From: Zonotrichia leucophrys gambelii
Lineage: Eukaryota; Chordata; Aves; Passeriformes; Passerellidae
Assembly (NCBI RefSeq): GCF_028769735.1
Contig: NC_088173.1
Location: forward strand, 69,190,463-69,254,462
DNA length: 64,000 nucleotides
Direction of reading: 5' to 3'
A program made the translations under genes and the position numbers. How positions within the stretch are numbered: position 1 is the stretch's first letter; the number at the start of each line of letters is the position of its first letter. Positions 45,147 to 56,722 of the stretch are shown here, piece after piece. Under the pieces are notes generated by a model, which did no database searches, was not told the DNA's origin, and worked only from the letters and a program-made list of their open reading frames with translations.

Positions 45147-47030
45147 TCTCTTGAACATGGGAAAATTATCAGTCCTCAATGTTCTTCCTTCTCGAATCAA
45201 AGCTTAGCAACACTACACAGAAATGTCTTTGAGAACTGCAGGATACAAAAAGTATTTTGTTTGAAAGATCAGGGTGGGTATTTTGCTCACCACCTCCGAA
45301 TGCACTTAACTGTGAACTTCAGTCTGCCTAACACAACATCATCTGCCAAGACTGAGCAGTCAAGTGGAAAATTAGCAGCTCCTGCAAGCTGTCCCACTCC
45401 CTTCCTGTAGCTGAGTGATTCTTTGGGTGTCCTGAAGTGTTTGGTACCCTTGCAGATCTCAAGGGGCGACCACAGAAGAAAAATTGAATAAAAAGATTTT
45501 AATTTCTCCTCTTGTTAGCAAGAATGAAACTTGCAGACAGGATGAGTCCATTTTTCTATTATAACATGTTGGAATTCCAGTGAAATGCCCTCTGTTTGCA
45601 AATATGGTTAAAATGCCACAAAAGGTTGTGAAATGACGAGGCCATGATTCATCCCCCTGTCACCCCAGCTCTAACAAACTGCGTCACTCTGCTCCAATCA
45701 CAGAGGTTTGGGAGGATGAGAAACAGATGAGAGCAATTAGATTTAGAAACATCATTAACTAATATAATGTAAAGGCAGGGAATGAACAGTGAAACAAAGG
45801 GTTTTACAGCAAGTGAAATAAGAAACGGTGAAAAAAGAAAAATGGCAGCTTCACATTTGGCTTGCTTTTCTTCTTTTGAGCATTTTTGTAAAGGGAAAGT
45901 CCAGACTTTAAATGAGCAGCACATAGCTCCCAGAAATACATTCAACACTCACCACATAATTGTTTTCACTCTGTCTCTTCTCAGAAAGGTAAAAAAAGGA
46001 GCCAACATTTGAAGACTGGGATAGTCTAAGTGAGAGATAACAGTACTGAAGGCAGAGATGTAAAGAAATCAGGAACATAGAACAGAACAGTTGCCTGACA
46101 GAGAGAAAAAGGATCCTTGATCAAGGGGGCTTGAAGACACAACTGAATAATGAATTAATGATTCTCACAGCCAGCTGGAGAAATGTTATCACCCTTCAGA
46201 TCACACTGCAGCAAATGTGAAACTGAGAATGTGCTTTCTTATCTCAGAGTCTCTGGGGACTGTATATTCCAGGTACCTGATAAAGAGAGTTTCCTCTGCT
46301 GGAGAACTGCTGAAAGACTGCACTGCAAGGCTGAATGAATATTAAAATTCAGTAATAGCCTTGGCTTTTTTTTATTTTTTCCTTTATTTTTAGAACAAGA
46401 GTAGAATTTTTGCCAGCAAAGGGTGCGGATCCACTCTTTTTTTGTAAACACTAATGGCCAATCCATTTAATGATGTAATAAGAGAAGGATTTGGGCAACT
46501 TTGGACACCTACAGCTATTCAAACTTCTGCTCTTTACTTTATATCAACAGGACTGTTGAGGGGAGGAGGGAGAGAAATTGGCCTTGGGGGGCTAATGGCT
46601 TTGCCACAGAACTAAAAGATCTACAGATATATGGAATTAATAGAAACAACTGATCCTTATAGTTAAACAGGATACCAGAGGCCCTTGAAGTTTCACTACT
46701 TTGTATGCATTTTCACAGAATTCACAGAATGACAGAATGATTTTTACTCTTCCTATCAAATTTGATGCACTATTAGTGTTCCATGTACTTGCTCATGTTT
46801 CTAAAATTAATCAGCTCTCCTGAGTGCTCACTCAGATTCCTGCCCTTTTCCCAGATAATTTGCTCTGGGCAAAGAAGGTGGGACACAAACTGCATTCCTG
46901 TAAATGTCTGTACTCCACTGATGCTGGAAATGACCAGGCCTTTCTGGTCATAATGGTTCCCACTTCTCCCATAAATTTTTCAGAGAAAGGTGCAAGTTGG
47001 CATCCCTGAATTGAACGATCCTCCCCTTCT
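45147..47030. other. Non-coding stretch, no gene seen
   Basis: 1.9 kb without a recognised gene. A short ACAGAATTCACAGAATGACAG-like stretch near 46716-46738 could be a bare CR1 tail but is too short to call. Confidence 0.5.
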
Positions 47031-47136
47031 GTTGTGGATGCTCCATCCCTGGGAGTGTTCAAGGCCAAGGTGGATGGGGCTTGGAGCAATCTGGGATAGT
47101 GGGAGGTGTCCCTGCCCAGGGCAGGGGTTTGGAATT
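47031..47136 (+). mobile_element. CR1 LINE fragment, 3' end
   Basis: About 105 bp in sense: GTTGTGGATGCTCCATCCCT, GGGAGTGTTCAAGGCCAAGG, TGGATGGGGCTTGGAGCAAT and GGTGTCCCTGCCCAGGGCAG. The final tail is replaced by AT-rich sequence, so the 3' end is eroded. Confidence 0.9.
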
Positions 47137-47519
47137 ACAATTAATATTATTAGAATTATGTGACTCCTGAGCACAGGGACATAGGTAAGCTCTGGATTGT
47201 GCCAGACAGGGCTCCTGAAGCATCCTAAAGGAACTCTGAAGCCGTGGGACAGTCCTAAAAATTCTGTGGAAAGTGCTTTTTTCATTAAAATCTTCATATT
47301 GAAGCCTCTTCTTAAATTTTTTTTGGCATGTGGGTACAGCCAAGGGTACATCTTGATTTGAGTCCCAGTGGCGATTAATGCCACTTTATCCCTTTTGAAG
47401 CTTGAGAATATAAGAGGGAAAAGAAGATCAGCATCTCTCCTCCTACCCTGTTTTCAATTCCAGTAGACAATCCCACGCAGCAGAGAGAGTTTAATTGTCA
47501 GTAAATCTGTCCCCAAAGG
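47137..47519. other. Short unique spacer
   Basis: 380 bp between CR1 and an LTR; nothing recognised. Confidence 0.5.
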
Positions 47520-48094
47520 TGTTGGAATCTTTGATGCTGAGAATTTTAAACTTTCTGTGCTTAAAGGCACAGACTTGCAAGAGAACACTACATCTGAACT
47601 AAGGGTGTAGAGAAGACTTCAAAAATTGATCAATAACACTAAAATTATGAGTGTGTAGTTAGTTAAAAGTGTGTAATATCACAAGGTAAAAAACTTAAAG
47701 TTTGAAGTTTTAGAATATAGAAGTAAATATGAAGCAAAATAGAAGTTTTAAAGGAGAGACAAGTTGTTCCTTACCTTCCTCTTCCTTCTTCTTCACCTTC
47801 TTCTTCCTCCTTCTTCATAAGTTTAAATGATGTTTTGTAATTAGACCAAAAAGTCCACATTATGAACTTCAAAAGATCAGTTATTAAGTTAAAAAAGAAA
47901 ATAATCTAAGTATCATTTCTTAATTAGTTTAGTCTTAAAAAACCTTCTACACAAAAAAATAGTTAGCCATTTTTTGTACCTTACTAATAAAAAATACGAA
48001 ACTCACAGTTATGAAACTATTTCACTGATAAAAAAATAATAAACACCTAAGTCCAAACATAAACTACCTTCTCAAGTACCTTCAATCCCAACCT
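47520..48094 (+). mobile_element. Solo LTR, family 1 (copy 3 of 3)
   Basis: The reverse complement of this 575-bp stretch matches 581-1149 and 20442-20980. In its own sense direction it starts TGTTGGAATC, contains GTGTGTAATATCAC near 47671, a pyrimidine tract of CTTCTTCC words (47770-47815) and AATAATAAACACC near 48036 as a poly(A) signal, and ends near AATCCCAACCT. It is the most diverged and most AT-rich of the three. No clear target duplication and no internal genes. Confidence 0.78.
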
Positions 48095-51000
48095 CAAAAA
48101 CCCACACAGAGGGAGCTCAGCAGTCATGCAAGCCCACACCAGCCTTCCCTGTCTGGAAACCTTTATCTGAGGAACATGTACAGCCCATTTACTGCCCCCA
48201 ACATCTGAATTTAGAGCAAACTCTGTGACTACAGCGTGTTAAATACTATAAGCCAAGATATGAGGAGGAAAAGATGAATGAAAAATGATTAAAAGATGGC
48301 CTCTGTGTAGAAGTATTAATTTAAGTGATACCAAAGAGCAATAATCCAAAGAACATGAAAGCTTGTAATGTATAAAAACCAATATTTACTCCAGGAGTAA
48401 TAACTGAGCTCTCCACATGAGTAACTACAGCATCTATAACGCAATTGGTGATGCAAAATTGCTCAAGAAACTCCATTAAACTAAAGAAAATTTGCTAGAA
48501 GGGACAATAGAATTAAGGATGACGATAAATTGGAGAACGAGCGAGCCGAGGATGTGGAAAAGACCTTTTGCACAAATCAGCAGCTGCAGGAGAAAGACAT
48601 TAAAGACAAATGGGGGAATAAAAGGAGCAGCTATCAGGATTTCTTCTGTGTCCTGCTCTTTGAGAAAAGACCATTACTCCAGAGACAGATTTGAGCAAGC
48701 AGGTGAGAAATATAAAAATGATTATTAGGCTCGTGGACCAAGAGGTTGATTTGAGTGCAAGTGATGGTAACTGCTGAGAGCAAGTGGAAACAGCTTAACC
48801 TCCATGAGAAATACATTAAAGCCATAATCATTATATGTAGTGATTTTATTCTCTTCAATTAACACCTCCAGGCTTTGGGGAAGTGCCCAAGAATTTCTGT
48901 GGTTACTGATGTTATTTTTTTTTTTTTACCTCTGCCATTCAGTCTCCTGGCTGCATTGCCTATTGAATAGGGTTATTTTTCATTTTTTATTTTTATTATT
49001 ATTATCATTCAGAGCTTTGATATTTAGCTAAGGAAATGGTCTTGCAGAAGATTATTGTTGTCTTTAGGGGGTGGTGGTGTGAATCCATATCCATATCCAT
49101 ATCCATATCCATATCCATATCCATATCTATATCTACCTATCTATACAGATATATTTAATTTCCCTTCAATTTCTAGTTCCCCATTACAAACCTTTTAGGG
49201 TTTTTTAGTTACACAGAAAAGAAATACAACAGGAAAATTTTGTGGAACATATTTTCTGTCCTTGCTGCTTTTGAAGATTTTACTTGCTCAATTTTCTAGT
49301 CCTGTGCTTTGTATCTCTTGTGTTGGAGATCAAAGAAACAGGAGAGATTTTGAATCCAAATAATACACAGTGAATGGTAGGACTGTCTTGTCTGAACACA
49401 ATTCTCTGTAATTTTTTGCTCTCAATGTAAGACTCTTTGATAACATGATGCCATCCTATTGATGTTTTGTTCTTTAGCTTCGTCCTTGATCCTGTGCCTC
49501 TAACACCTGCAGGGTGGTTGTTCCAGAACTGGGGCTTTAGACATCCTTCCATGTTTCACAGTGAAAAGAGACCCCCTGCCCTGAAATGGTGATTATGGAA
49601 GGATGTTTTGGTAGTTCTCACTTTCTATTTCCATCTCCCAGCTCAGAAATATTGACAAGGATGGAATATTGAAAGATTGGTCCATACAGTACCTCTGTAT
49701 GTGCACAGCATATGCTCTGTAATGTCCAACCAGGATTCATTGGAACAGTTTCACTGACTGAGGTTAAATGCCAGCAAGAGGGAGCTTAATTTTCCAGATT
49801 TCCAGAGCTCTTTGTTGCTCATCTGGAAGCTCATCTGATGTCTTGATTTCCGTGGGGGTGTGCTAATTTCCTGCCTGTGTTTAATGACCCCATCAGGTTC
49901 TGAACCCACACAACAAACCCTGAAAAAGGACTTCACACCATCACTTTCTGAGGAGGAGTCTGTATCTCCTCTAATGACTGTGTCCTAATTAGCTCTTGTA
50001 ATGATAACCAAAGATTTGACACTCTGTGATGTAAAACAAGTTTTAGTTTGAGTTAAAAGTACGTGGTGTCCTTTCCTTGAAGCTGGGAGTGTGGGGAGAT
50101 GCATTATTGATGAGGATTTCTATATCAGTCCAGGTTGGTTCTCCTTGGGACAGTCTTTTATTTCTATGAAAAATGAAAGCTGGTCTTGTGAATACTAACC
50201 TGCATTTCCTATGGAGATAGGAAATGGGCACATCATTTATGGGCAGGACAGGAATATCTGCATTTTGAGTGGCTGTGTTGTTCAGGAGGAATTCAAGACT
50301 TTTAGAGTTCCCTTTCAATTAGCATTTCCACAGTTGCTATTTAATGATGTCAATATGGAAGGTGTGGAATGACTGTGTGTGCAGAAAAGCCCTCAGTCAC
50401 ATTTGATCATTTGACTTCTGCCAGCAGAATGAGTCAAGGCTAACACTAACTTTGGAGTGTTATTTGGTAGTTAATGTCATGTCAAGTCTTAATCAAATAT
50501 ACAAAAATGCTCTGTTGTGTATTCAGTAAATATCCTCTGTAATACTTTAGTCCATATTATTTACAGATTTCTCAAGAAAACAACCATATAATACTGGTTT
50601 GTACTCCCTCATTGCTGCTGTACTCTCCTGAGCACTGGCTGATTCACAAAGGTGGGTAAAATATCTTTATTGCCAAACTTAGCTGTGCTTCACGAGGATG
50701 CAATACCTGTGAAATATTCACTGCTCACTCTAGGCCCAGCGTTTTATCCAGTCCCATCTGTTCTACAGCTTTCATGAAACCCTTTTAATCTCAGAAAAAT
50801 ATGTTGCTTATGGCAGGCCCTCCTTTCCTTGGTGATTATTCTCCTGCAGGTGCTCTGTGGCAGCATCCAGAGCTCCCAGTGTCTCCCACAGCCAATTACT
50901 GTGTCAGGGAGTAGTTGCTGCACTGTCAGGAAGCACTTTTGGGATGACAGTGCTCCCTCTCATCCAGTGTCTCAGTGGTGACTCCAGCTGCCCACGATGA

Positions 51001-54000
51001 CAATGAGCTGCAGCATCAGGCACAGAAACAGCCAACGGAGGCACTGCCAGCCCTCCAGGGGCTTACTGTGGCTTTTGTGCTGTAGATTACTGCCAGGGAA
51101 TAACCAACAGGAGGAGTTTATGGATCAGATGTGCTGTTTATCTGCTTGTTAAAGGCCAGACTGCACAGTTTTCTTGTGAAGGGTTCAATCTGCTTGGCAC
51201 AATCAGAAATACCCAGCAGAGAAAAAGAAAAAGCCACTCACTACAGAGGCATGGCTTGGATGGAGCAGGGGCAAGGATGATCCATGTTACCTTTGATGGA
51301 GCAGTGGATGCCCTCAGAGGTGAACAGATCAGCACCCCTGATCACCACCACCACATTTATGGCTAACTTTGTCAACATCCTCCCTGAAATCAGTAGAGAA
51401 ATAGCTTGTAAGAAATCCCTTCTATCTCAAAATAGGTAGAGCGGAAATAAACCTCCTCTTACTGCAGACCACAGTTTAGAAATCTTAAAGTTTAAAAATA
51501 TTAAAGTTAAAATCTAGACTTGTTTGATCCAAGGTGAATCTGGGCTTTTGACAGTGTAGCTGGATGGTCACTGCTGTACTGCTGAAAATTCCTCTGGATT
51601 CATAAAACTGTTAAAATAAAAATCTTTCAAGGCATAGAGTGAGGGAGAAGAACCTTGCAAAATCCTCCTCCAAACCCCACACTCCTTCCAAAATCCACAA
51701 GAGAACTGATTAGTTAAACACTTCCTCATGATTGTAGCAAGTTTTGCAAGGATAAGAACCCTTCTTTCTACCCACCAGAAAATACAAGCTAATGAGCTCC
51801 TCTAAAGGGCACTGGGAGCCACTTTGGATGTTTTCCAGGATAGTCCTGCTATTATACCTGAAAAGAGGGAATTTGCAAGTCCCAGAAGTGATAGTCCTGA
51901 TATGGTTAAAAAAGTGGAGCTGAACAGTAGGAGTGAGTGGCTTTCATAAGGGAGGGAAACAACAAAAGGATTCTGTAGCAAACTGCACTGCTGAATACAT
52001 GCATTAGTGACCCAAGAGAAGTGTATTAATGGTGAGGCTGACAAAATTTTCTGAATCTATTTCAGAGCAATAAGTACAAAAACCACTTGTGAAGAATTGG
52101 AAAAACACGCTACAAGATTGAGTGAGAAATAAAAGCACAGAATAAATTCACTACGGATAAATGTGAAGTGAAGGGGGAGATGAGTGTAAAGGTGGATGCC
52201 TGAAAACAAATCTGATGGGCTTTCATCAAACCATTATGACTCGAGTGAGAGCTTGATAGGGTGGCAACAGTTCTGTGAAAGCCTCACTGCAGAGCTCAAC
52301 AGCAATAAAAAAAAATGCTAAATTGAATGCTAAGACTCATTAGGAAAGAAATGGAAAGGAAAATAGATCATTATGGCACTGTAAACTCATGGTCCTCCCA
52401 GACTCTGAGCTCCATGAGGCATTTGGCCACTCAGTGTGCTAAAGGGATTGTTATAAATAGAAAAATCACTGAGACTGACAATGAGTACAATTAAAGACAT
52501 GGAGGGACTTCTGTACAAAGTGCAGCTGCATTGGCTGAGTCTCTCTGTCCTGGAAAAGAACCTGAATTCAGGGATTGGACAGAGGTCTACAGAACCATGG
52601 ACAAAGAGGAGTAGGGAATTACTTATTTTCTCATCAAATTCAAGGCCTGATCCAGCAGGTGCTCAGGTGAAAAAGACAGTTTTCCTACAGTATGAGGTAG
52701 ACCTAGGAACTCCTTGGCAAAGGATAGAATTTAGGACTCAAGAGACAACAAATCTATCATGAATTATTAAGTTAGCTCCACAAGGGAACAATCACTTCTA
52801 CAAAGATATGGATTGGATGGCTCAGCTAGAAGATTTATCTCCCTTCACCCTTCTTTTTGTGGCTCAGTATAGAAGTCACCAGACAGGACCACAAAAACCA
52901 GCAAAGAAAAAAAAACCTTTGAGAACAACAAAGGAAGGCAATTTTGTTGTGCCATGTGCTGTCCAAGGTTTTAATGTGATGCCGCTGGAGCAGGTCCAAA
53001 ATGAAGGAATTTTGTTTCAAATATCATTCCAGAGTGAGAAATTCCTCAGATCACTTGGATCAGCCCGGCTGCTGTGGCTGCCCAGTGAGTCATCTCATTG
53101 GAGGGGAGGCTCCCCCCATCTCACAACCTCCAGCTTTGACTGCAGCCCTCTCTGCTCCTGACTGCAGAGTTTGATGATGCTCCCTGGCATCACTTAATTG
53201 GCTCCATCTTTCTCTTGATGGCTGGCTCCGTACAAAAGACAGTTTTTTTATTTGATGCCCATTTCTGTACATTTAAGCTGATGTATTCAGTTGTGAGTCA
53301 GGGCAGCTCCTGCACTGCCTCCAGTTTCTTCCAGCAGGCTGAGCAGAGCCAGGAGAAAAAATTGTATTAAACTGTTTATTAATAATTAATTAATTCCCTG
53401 TCCAACAGTGGGGTTTGGCAGACACTTAGAGCAATGTACAGAAATGAGGGAAGCTTGGTTCTTCTGCCAGGAATCCTACCCTAGCAATTGGTGACTCACG
53501 AATTTCAAACAAAATCTTTGTATTCAACAATCTTCAAAGACTTTGCCTTCCACTGGTTTTGGAATCCATGGACTTCTCAAAGCCAGCAATCCATTTTCAG
53601 GTTATCTCCACACTAGTGGCCACACCAGCATTAACCCTAATCTTTCATCCTGATTTAAAATTCTATATTTAATATTCAACATTTTCCCTTCTGTATTTTC
53701 TGCAACTTGAAAGACAAACTTATCCAGCTCAGTTGTTCCTCACACAGAAGCTGTTCTGCAGGCTTCACCTCTGATTTTTGCTCCTGGACATTGGGGAAAA
53801 TGAGTTTGGGAAAAGCAAATTACCTTGAGAGACAGAGAGCTTAGCTCACTGAATTTATTGCATCTCAGCTGGTCCTGGTGTACAGCAGTGTGACCATGTT
53901 TAGCCTAAGGCAAGTGCAAGGCAAAGTATTTCACATACTTAGTTTAGTTCAGGTTTTAGTAACGTTTGGAAAGAGTGGAGGTTTTGGTTTGGGGTTCAGG

Positions 54001-54048
54001 TTTTTTGGGTTTTTATTTTGTGGGATTTTTGTATGTGCGTGTATTTTT
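48095..54048. other. Long, nearly repeat-free non-coding stretch
   Basis: About 6 kb in which I see only the hexamer microsatellite at 49084. There is no CR1 or LTR, and no exon I can defend. Open frames reach about 117 codons (52808-53161) without domains. Confidence 0.5.
49084..49128 (+). repeat. (ATATCC)n hexamer microsatellite
   Basis: About seven and a half uninterrupted copies of the hexamer ATATCC/CCATAT, grading on the right into degenerate TATCTATATCTACC. Likely length-variable. Confidence 0.95.
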
Positions 54049-54092
54049 TTGGTTGGTTGGTTGGTTGGTTTTGGTTTTTTTTTTTTTTTTAA
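54049..54092 (+). repeat. (TTGG)n run followed by poly(T)
   Basis: Five to six TTGG units (54051-54070) preceded by a T/G-rich stretch and followed by a run of T. Typical low-complexity DNA. Confidence 0.92.
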
Positions 54093-56663
54093 TTAAAGCT
54101 TGGACTCCAGTTAATTTTGATGCTGTCTCCTAGATTTTACTTTTTCTCACTTTATGACAATCTTCATTTTTCTCCTGCAATGCTCTTTCACTCTATCAGA
54201 GACTGAAAACTTCATTGAATGTTTTTCCTTTTCATTCATTTAAGAAGCTTGCCTTTATTTCCAAGGTTATTTTGCTTTTTACTGTCTGCTTTTCACATGG
54301 CAGTACTTCTTTGCATTGCAAGATTAACACAACTTTATAATATTACAGTGTCAAGGAAAGAAGAAACTGTTGAACCCTGTGACTACAAAAGTAAAAATAT
54401 CAAGTGCAGTAATTAGACTCATTTTGAATGGGGAAAGTAATATCCATCTCATCAGAAATTCTCTAATAAATTATGATTCAGGATTTTTTAAAGCACATGT
54501 ATACAAGAATACTAAATTAACATTTCCTAGGTTCTTCTTCCCTCTCCACTTCTTTTGTGAATATTGGAGAAGGGTGGGAATGTTTGATTAAGGGGATCCT
54601 AATAATACATAAGTAACCAAATTAATGATGTGTTAGAGATTTTGACACTTCATTTAAATTCATTTTTATTGGTGTAGCAGGACATTCTCCTGACAACCTC
54701 CATAATCATATGTGTTTGTTGGGATCAAGTTTTTTCATTAATTATTGAGAAACGAAAGAGCCTAAAAGCACAGACTTGAGCCTTACTTGTGTGTGTATTC
54801 TACAGAATGCAGGAACTTTATCTGAGCTCCTGGAGGTGTTGAAAAGATCAGATCTCAACCTACAGAGAGAAGAAAGAACTTTCTTGAAGGACAAAAGAGA
54901 GTCCAAGAAATATCTCAAGCTAAGACTGAGAAAGATATTAGGAAAGATATTAAGAAAGAAATACATGTAAAACAAAATTTGTAACAAGGCTGCCAAAACC
55001 TACAAAGAAAATGACCAGCAAAGTGAAGGACAGGGCTGGGTGACAGCACAAAAAATATGGAGAGTGTGACAGGAGCATTTGACATTTCCCTCTGGTCAGT
55101 GTACAAGGATCAGCCCTTTCCATGCCCTCAGTGAGTCCAAGGAGTTTCCTCCTCTTGAACAACTCTCCAGGGAGCACTAAAAGTGTTTTAAGTGATCCTG
55201 TCTTATCCATAACGGGATCTGCTCCTCTTGAACCTTCCCTCTGGACAGCCAGAGCACTCTGGCCGTGGCACTGGGAGCAAAAATAGGAGCAACCAGTGAA
55301 TGGGAAGTGTTTGAAGCCTTGGGAAGCAACAGAGATACCTGTAGCCTGGCAGAGGGTTTTTTGAAGTATGAAAGGGCAAGCAGAGCTCCTTAGGTTCACT
55401 GAGAGGTGAGGTTTGGCTCATTTTCTTTAAAAAGCATTATTTTTTTAAAGGTCTTTCAATATTATCAATATTTATTCATCTTGGACCATTTCTTTTTTCC
55501 TTTCTTGTGGGATTTAATCCAACATAAGGTGGGTGGCATGGAGAAGAAAGATGGTGTGAGGAACAGAGGGAGGTTCTGACAACCTTTAAGAAACACTGGG
55601 GAGAAAAATAATCCCTATTCAGAAAACCTTTTGTATCCTAAAAAATGAAGTTCTAGCTCTGACATCACATCACATTTAAAGAGACAGGGCAGATGAATTG
55701 AATCCTTTGATGTTTGTGTTCCTTTGGGAAAGAAAGTCAGAAACTCACCATCATCACAAGGTGATGGATCCCATGGATGGCCCTTTCCCCATTTCACTGT
55801 GGGAGGAGGGCAGGTCTCCATTTTATCAGCAGTGTTGCACATCAGGGAGCAGCACACGTTCCCCTTCGGCAGAAAATGAATGCCAACTCCTTCTGCATAA
55901 AAAATCATTTTATTCTTGCCAGGACTGAGATGGGAACAGCCCCTCAGCCCTGGCAAGAATTACATTATTTTTATACATTATTTTTATTTTTCCTACAACT
56001 CCCTGTTTTCTCTCTTCTACCTCCCTCTGGCCTCTTTCCACTTGACTGATAAATGATTTCTGAGCTTTTCTGGGTGTTTTTTGACAAAAACCAGATTTCT
56101 GAGCCTCCACACTTGCCCAGCTGCACTGAAGATGAAGAGATGATGGGGACATGAACATCCTATGTTCAATCTTCCAGGCTACCAGCTCTCACACTTAGAG
56201 AGGACAAAATGACCCTAAAGAAGAAGGTGTAAATTATTATGTTTTGAGATTTACTCCATTCCAATTGTAACTCTTCCATTTTTTATTTTTCTCCTTATTA
56301 CAGGGAATCCTCCATTGGATGAAACACACAGAAAATTTATGTGATCCTGCTGCAGAGAAATGCCAGGAGCAACAAGAGATAGATTTAAATAGTTGAGTGA
56401 AGTTGACTTTTTAATTAACAGGCAGGGTGAGTTTACTCCTCCAGAGAAATCCATGTTCCCCCCATCCAAGTAGTACCATGCAAAATGTGGGTACAGTCAG
56501 GGTGAAGGCCAAGGCAAGGGAGATTTTCTAAGCTTTAATCAAGACAACAATAACATGGAATTTCATAAATAACTGATGAAATTTTCATAGAAGTTCTTCA
56601 CGACGTCTTGCATAGGTAAAGGAAGGCCTGAGAAAAAGTGGGTTTTGAGACAGAATGTACCAA
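54093..56663. other. Non-coding stretch with one strong hairpin
   Basis: About 2.6 kb without transposons. It contains the inverted repeat at 55912-55960 listed separately. The 149-codon open frame at 54950-55399 (minus) has no domain I recognise; the predicted sequence is rich in Cys, Phe and Leu without organised structure. Confidence 0.5.
55912..55960. ncRNA. Inverted repeat able to form an 18-bp hairpin
   Basis: The left arm at 55912-55929 (ATTCTTGCCAGGACTGAG) pairs with the right arm at 55943-55960 (CTCAGCCCTGGCAAGAAT) with a single mismatch, which is a G-U pair in one transcript orientation. The loop is 13 nt. Outside the arms, AAAATCATTTT on the left and TACATTATTTTTA on the right give weak further pairing. 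The size is short for a typical microRNA precursor, so a small RNA gene is only one possibility; a chance or relic palindrome is the alternative. Confidence 0.25.
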
Positions 56664-56722
56664 TTACAGAGCTCAAAGACTGGAAAAGACCTCTAAGGGC
56701 ATCAAGTCCAACTGTTAAATGT
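56664..56722 (-). mobile_element. Short CR1 LINE remnant, 3' end
   Basis: The plus strand reads TTACAGAGCTCAAAGACTGG, then AAAAGACCTCTAAGGGCATC and AAGTCCAACTGTTAA, the reverse complement of the last 60 bp of CR1. It is old and diverged. Confidence 0.7.

Noticed and set aside
46716..46738. ACAGAAT-type stretch as a CR1 tail
   Set aside because: Only about 20 bp, and the sequence beyond it does not match CR1.
49084..49128. Regular short repeats as a CRISPR-like array
   Set aside because: Units are 6 bp with no spacers; it is a simple microsatellite in vertebrate DNA.
54950..55399. 149-codon minus-strand open frame, Cys/Leu/Phe-rich
   Set aside because: No ordered cysteine pattern or membrane topology that I can support; likely chance.
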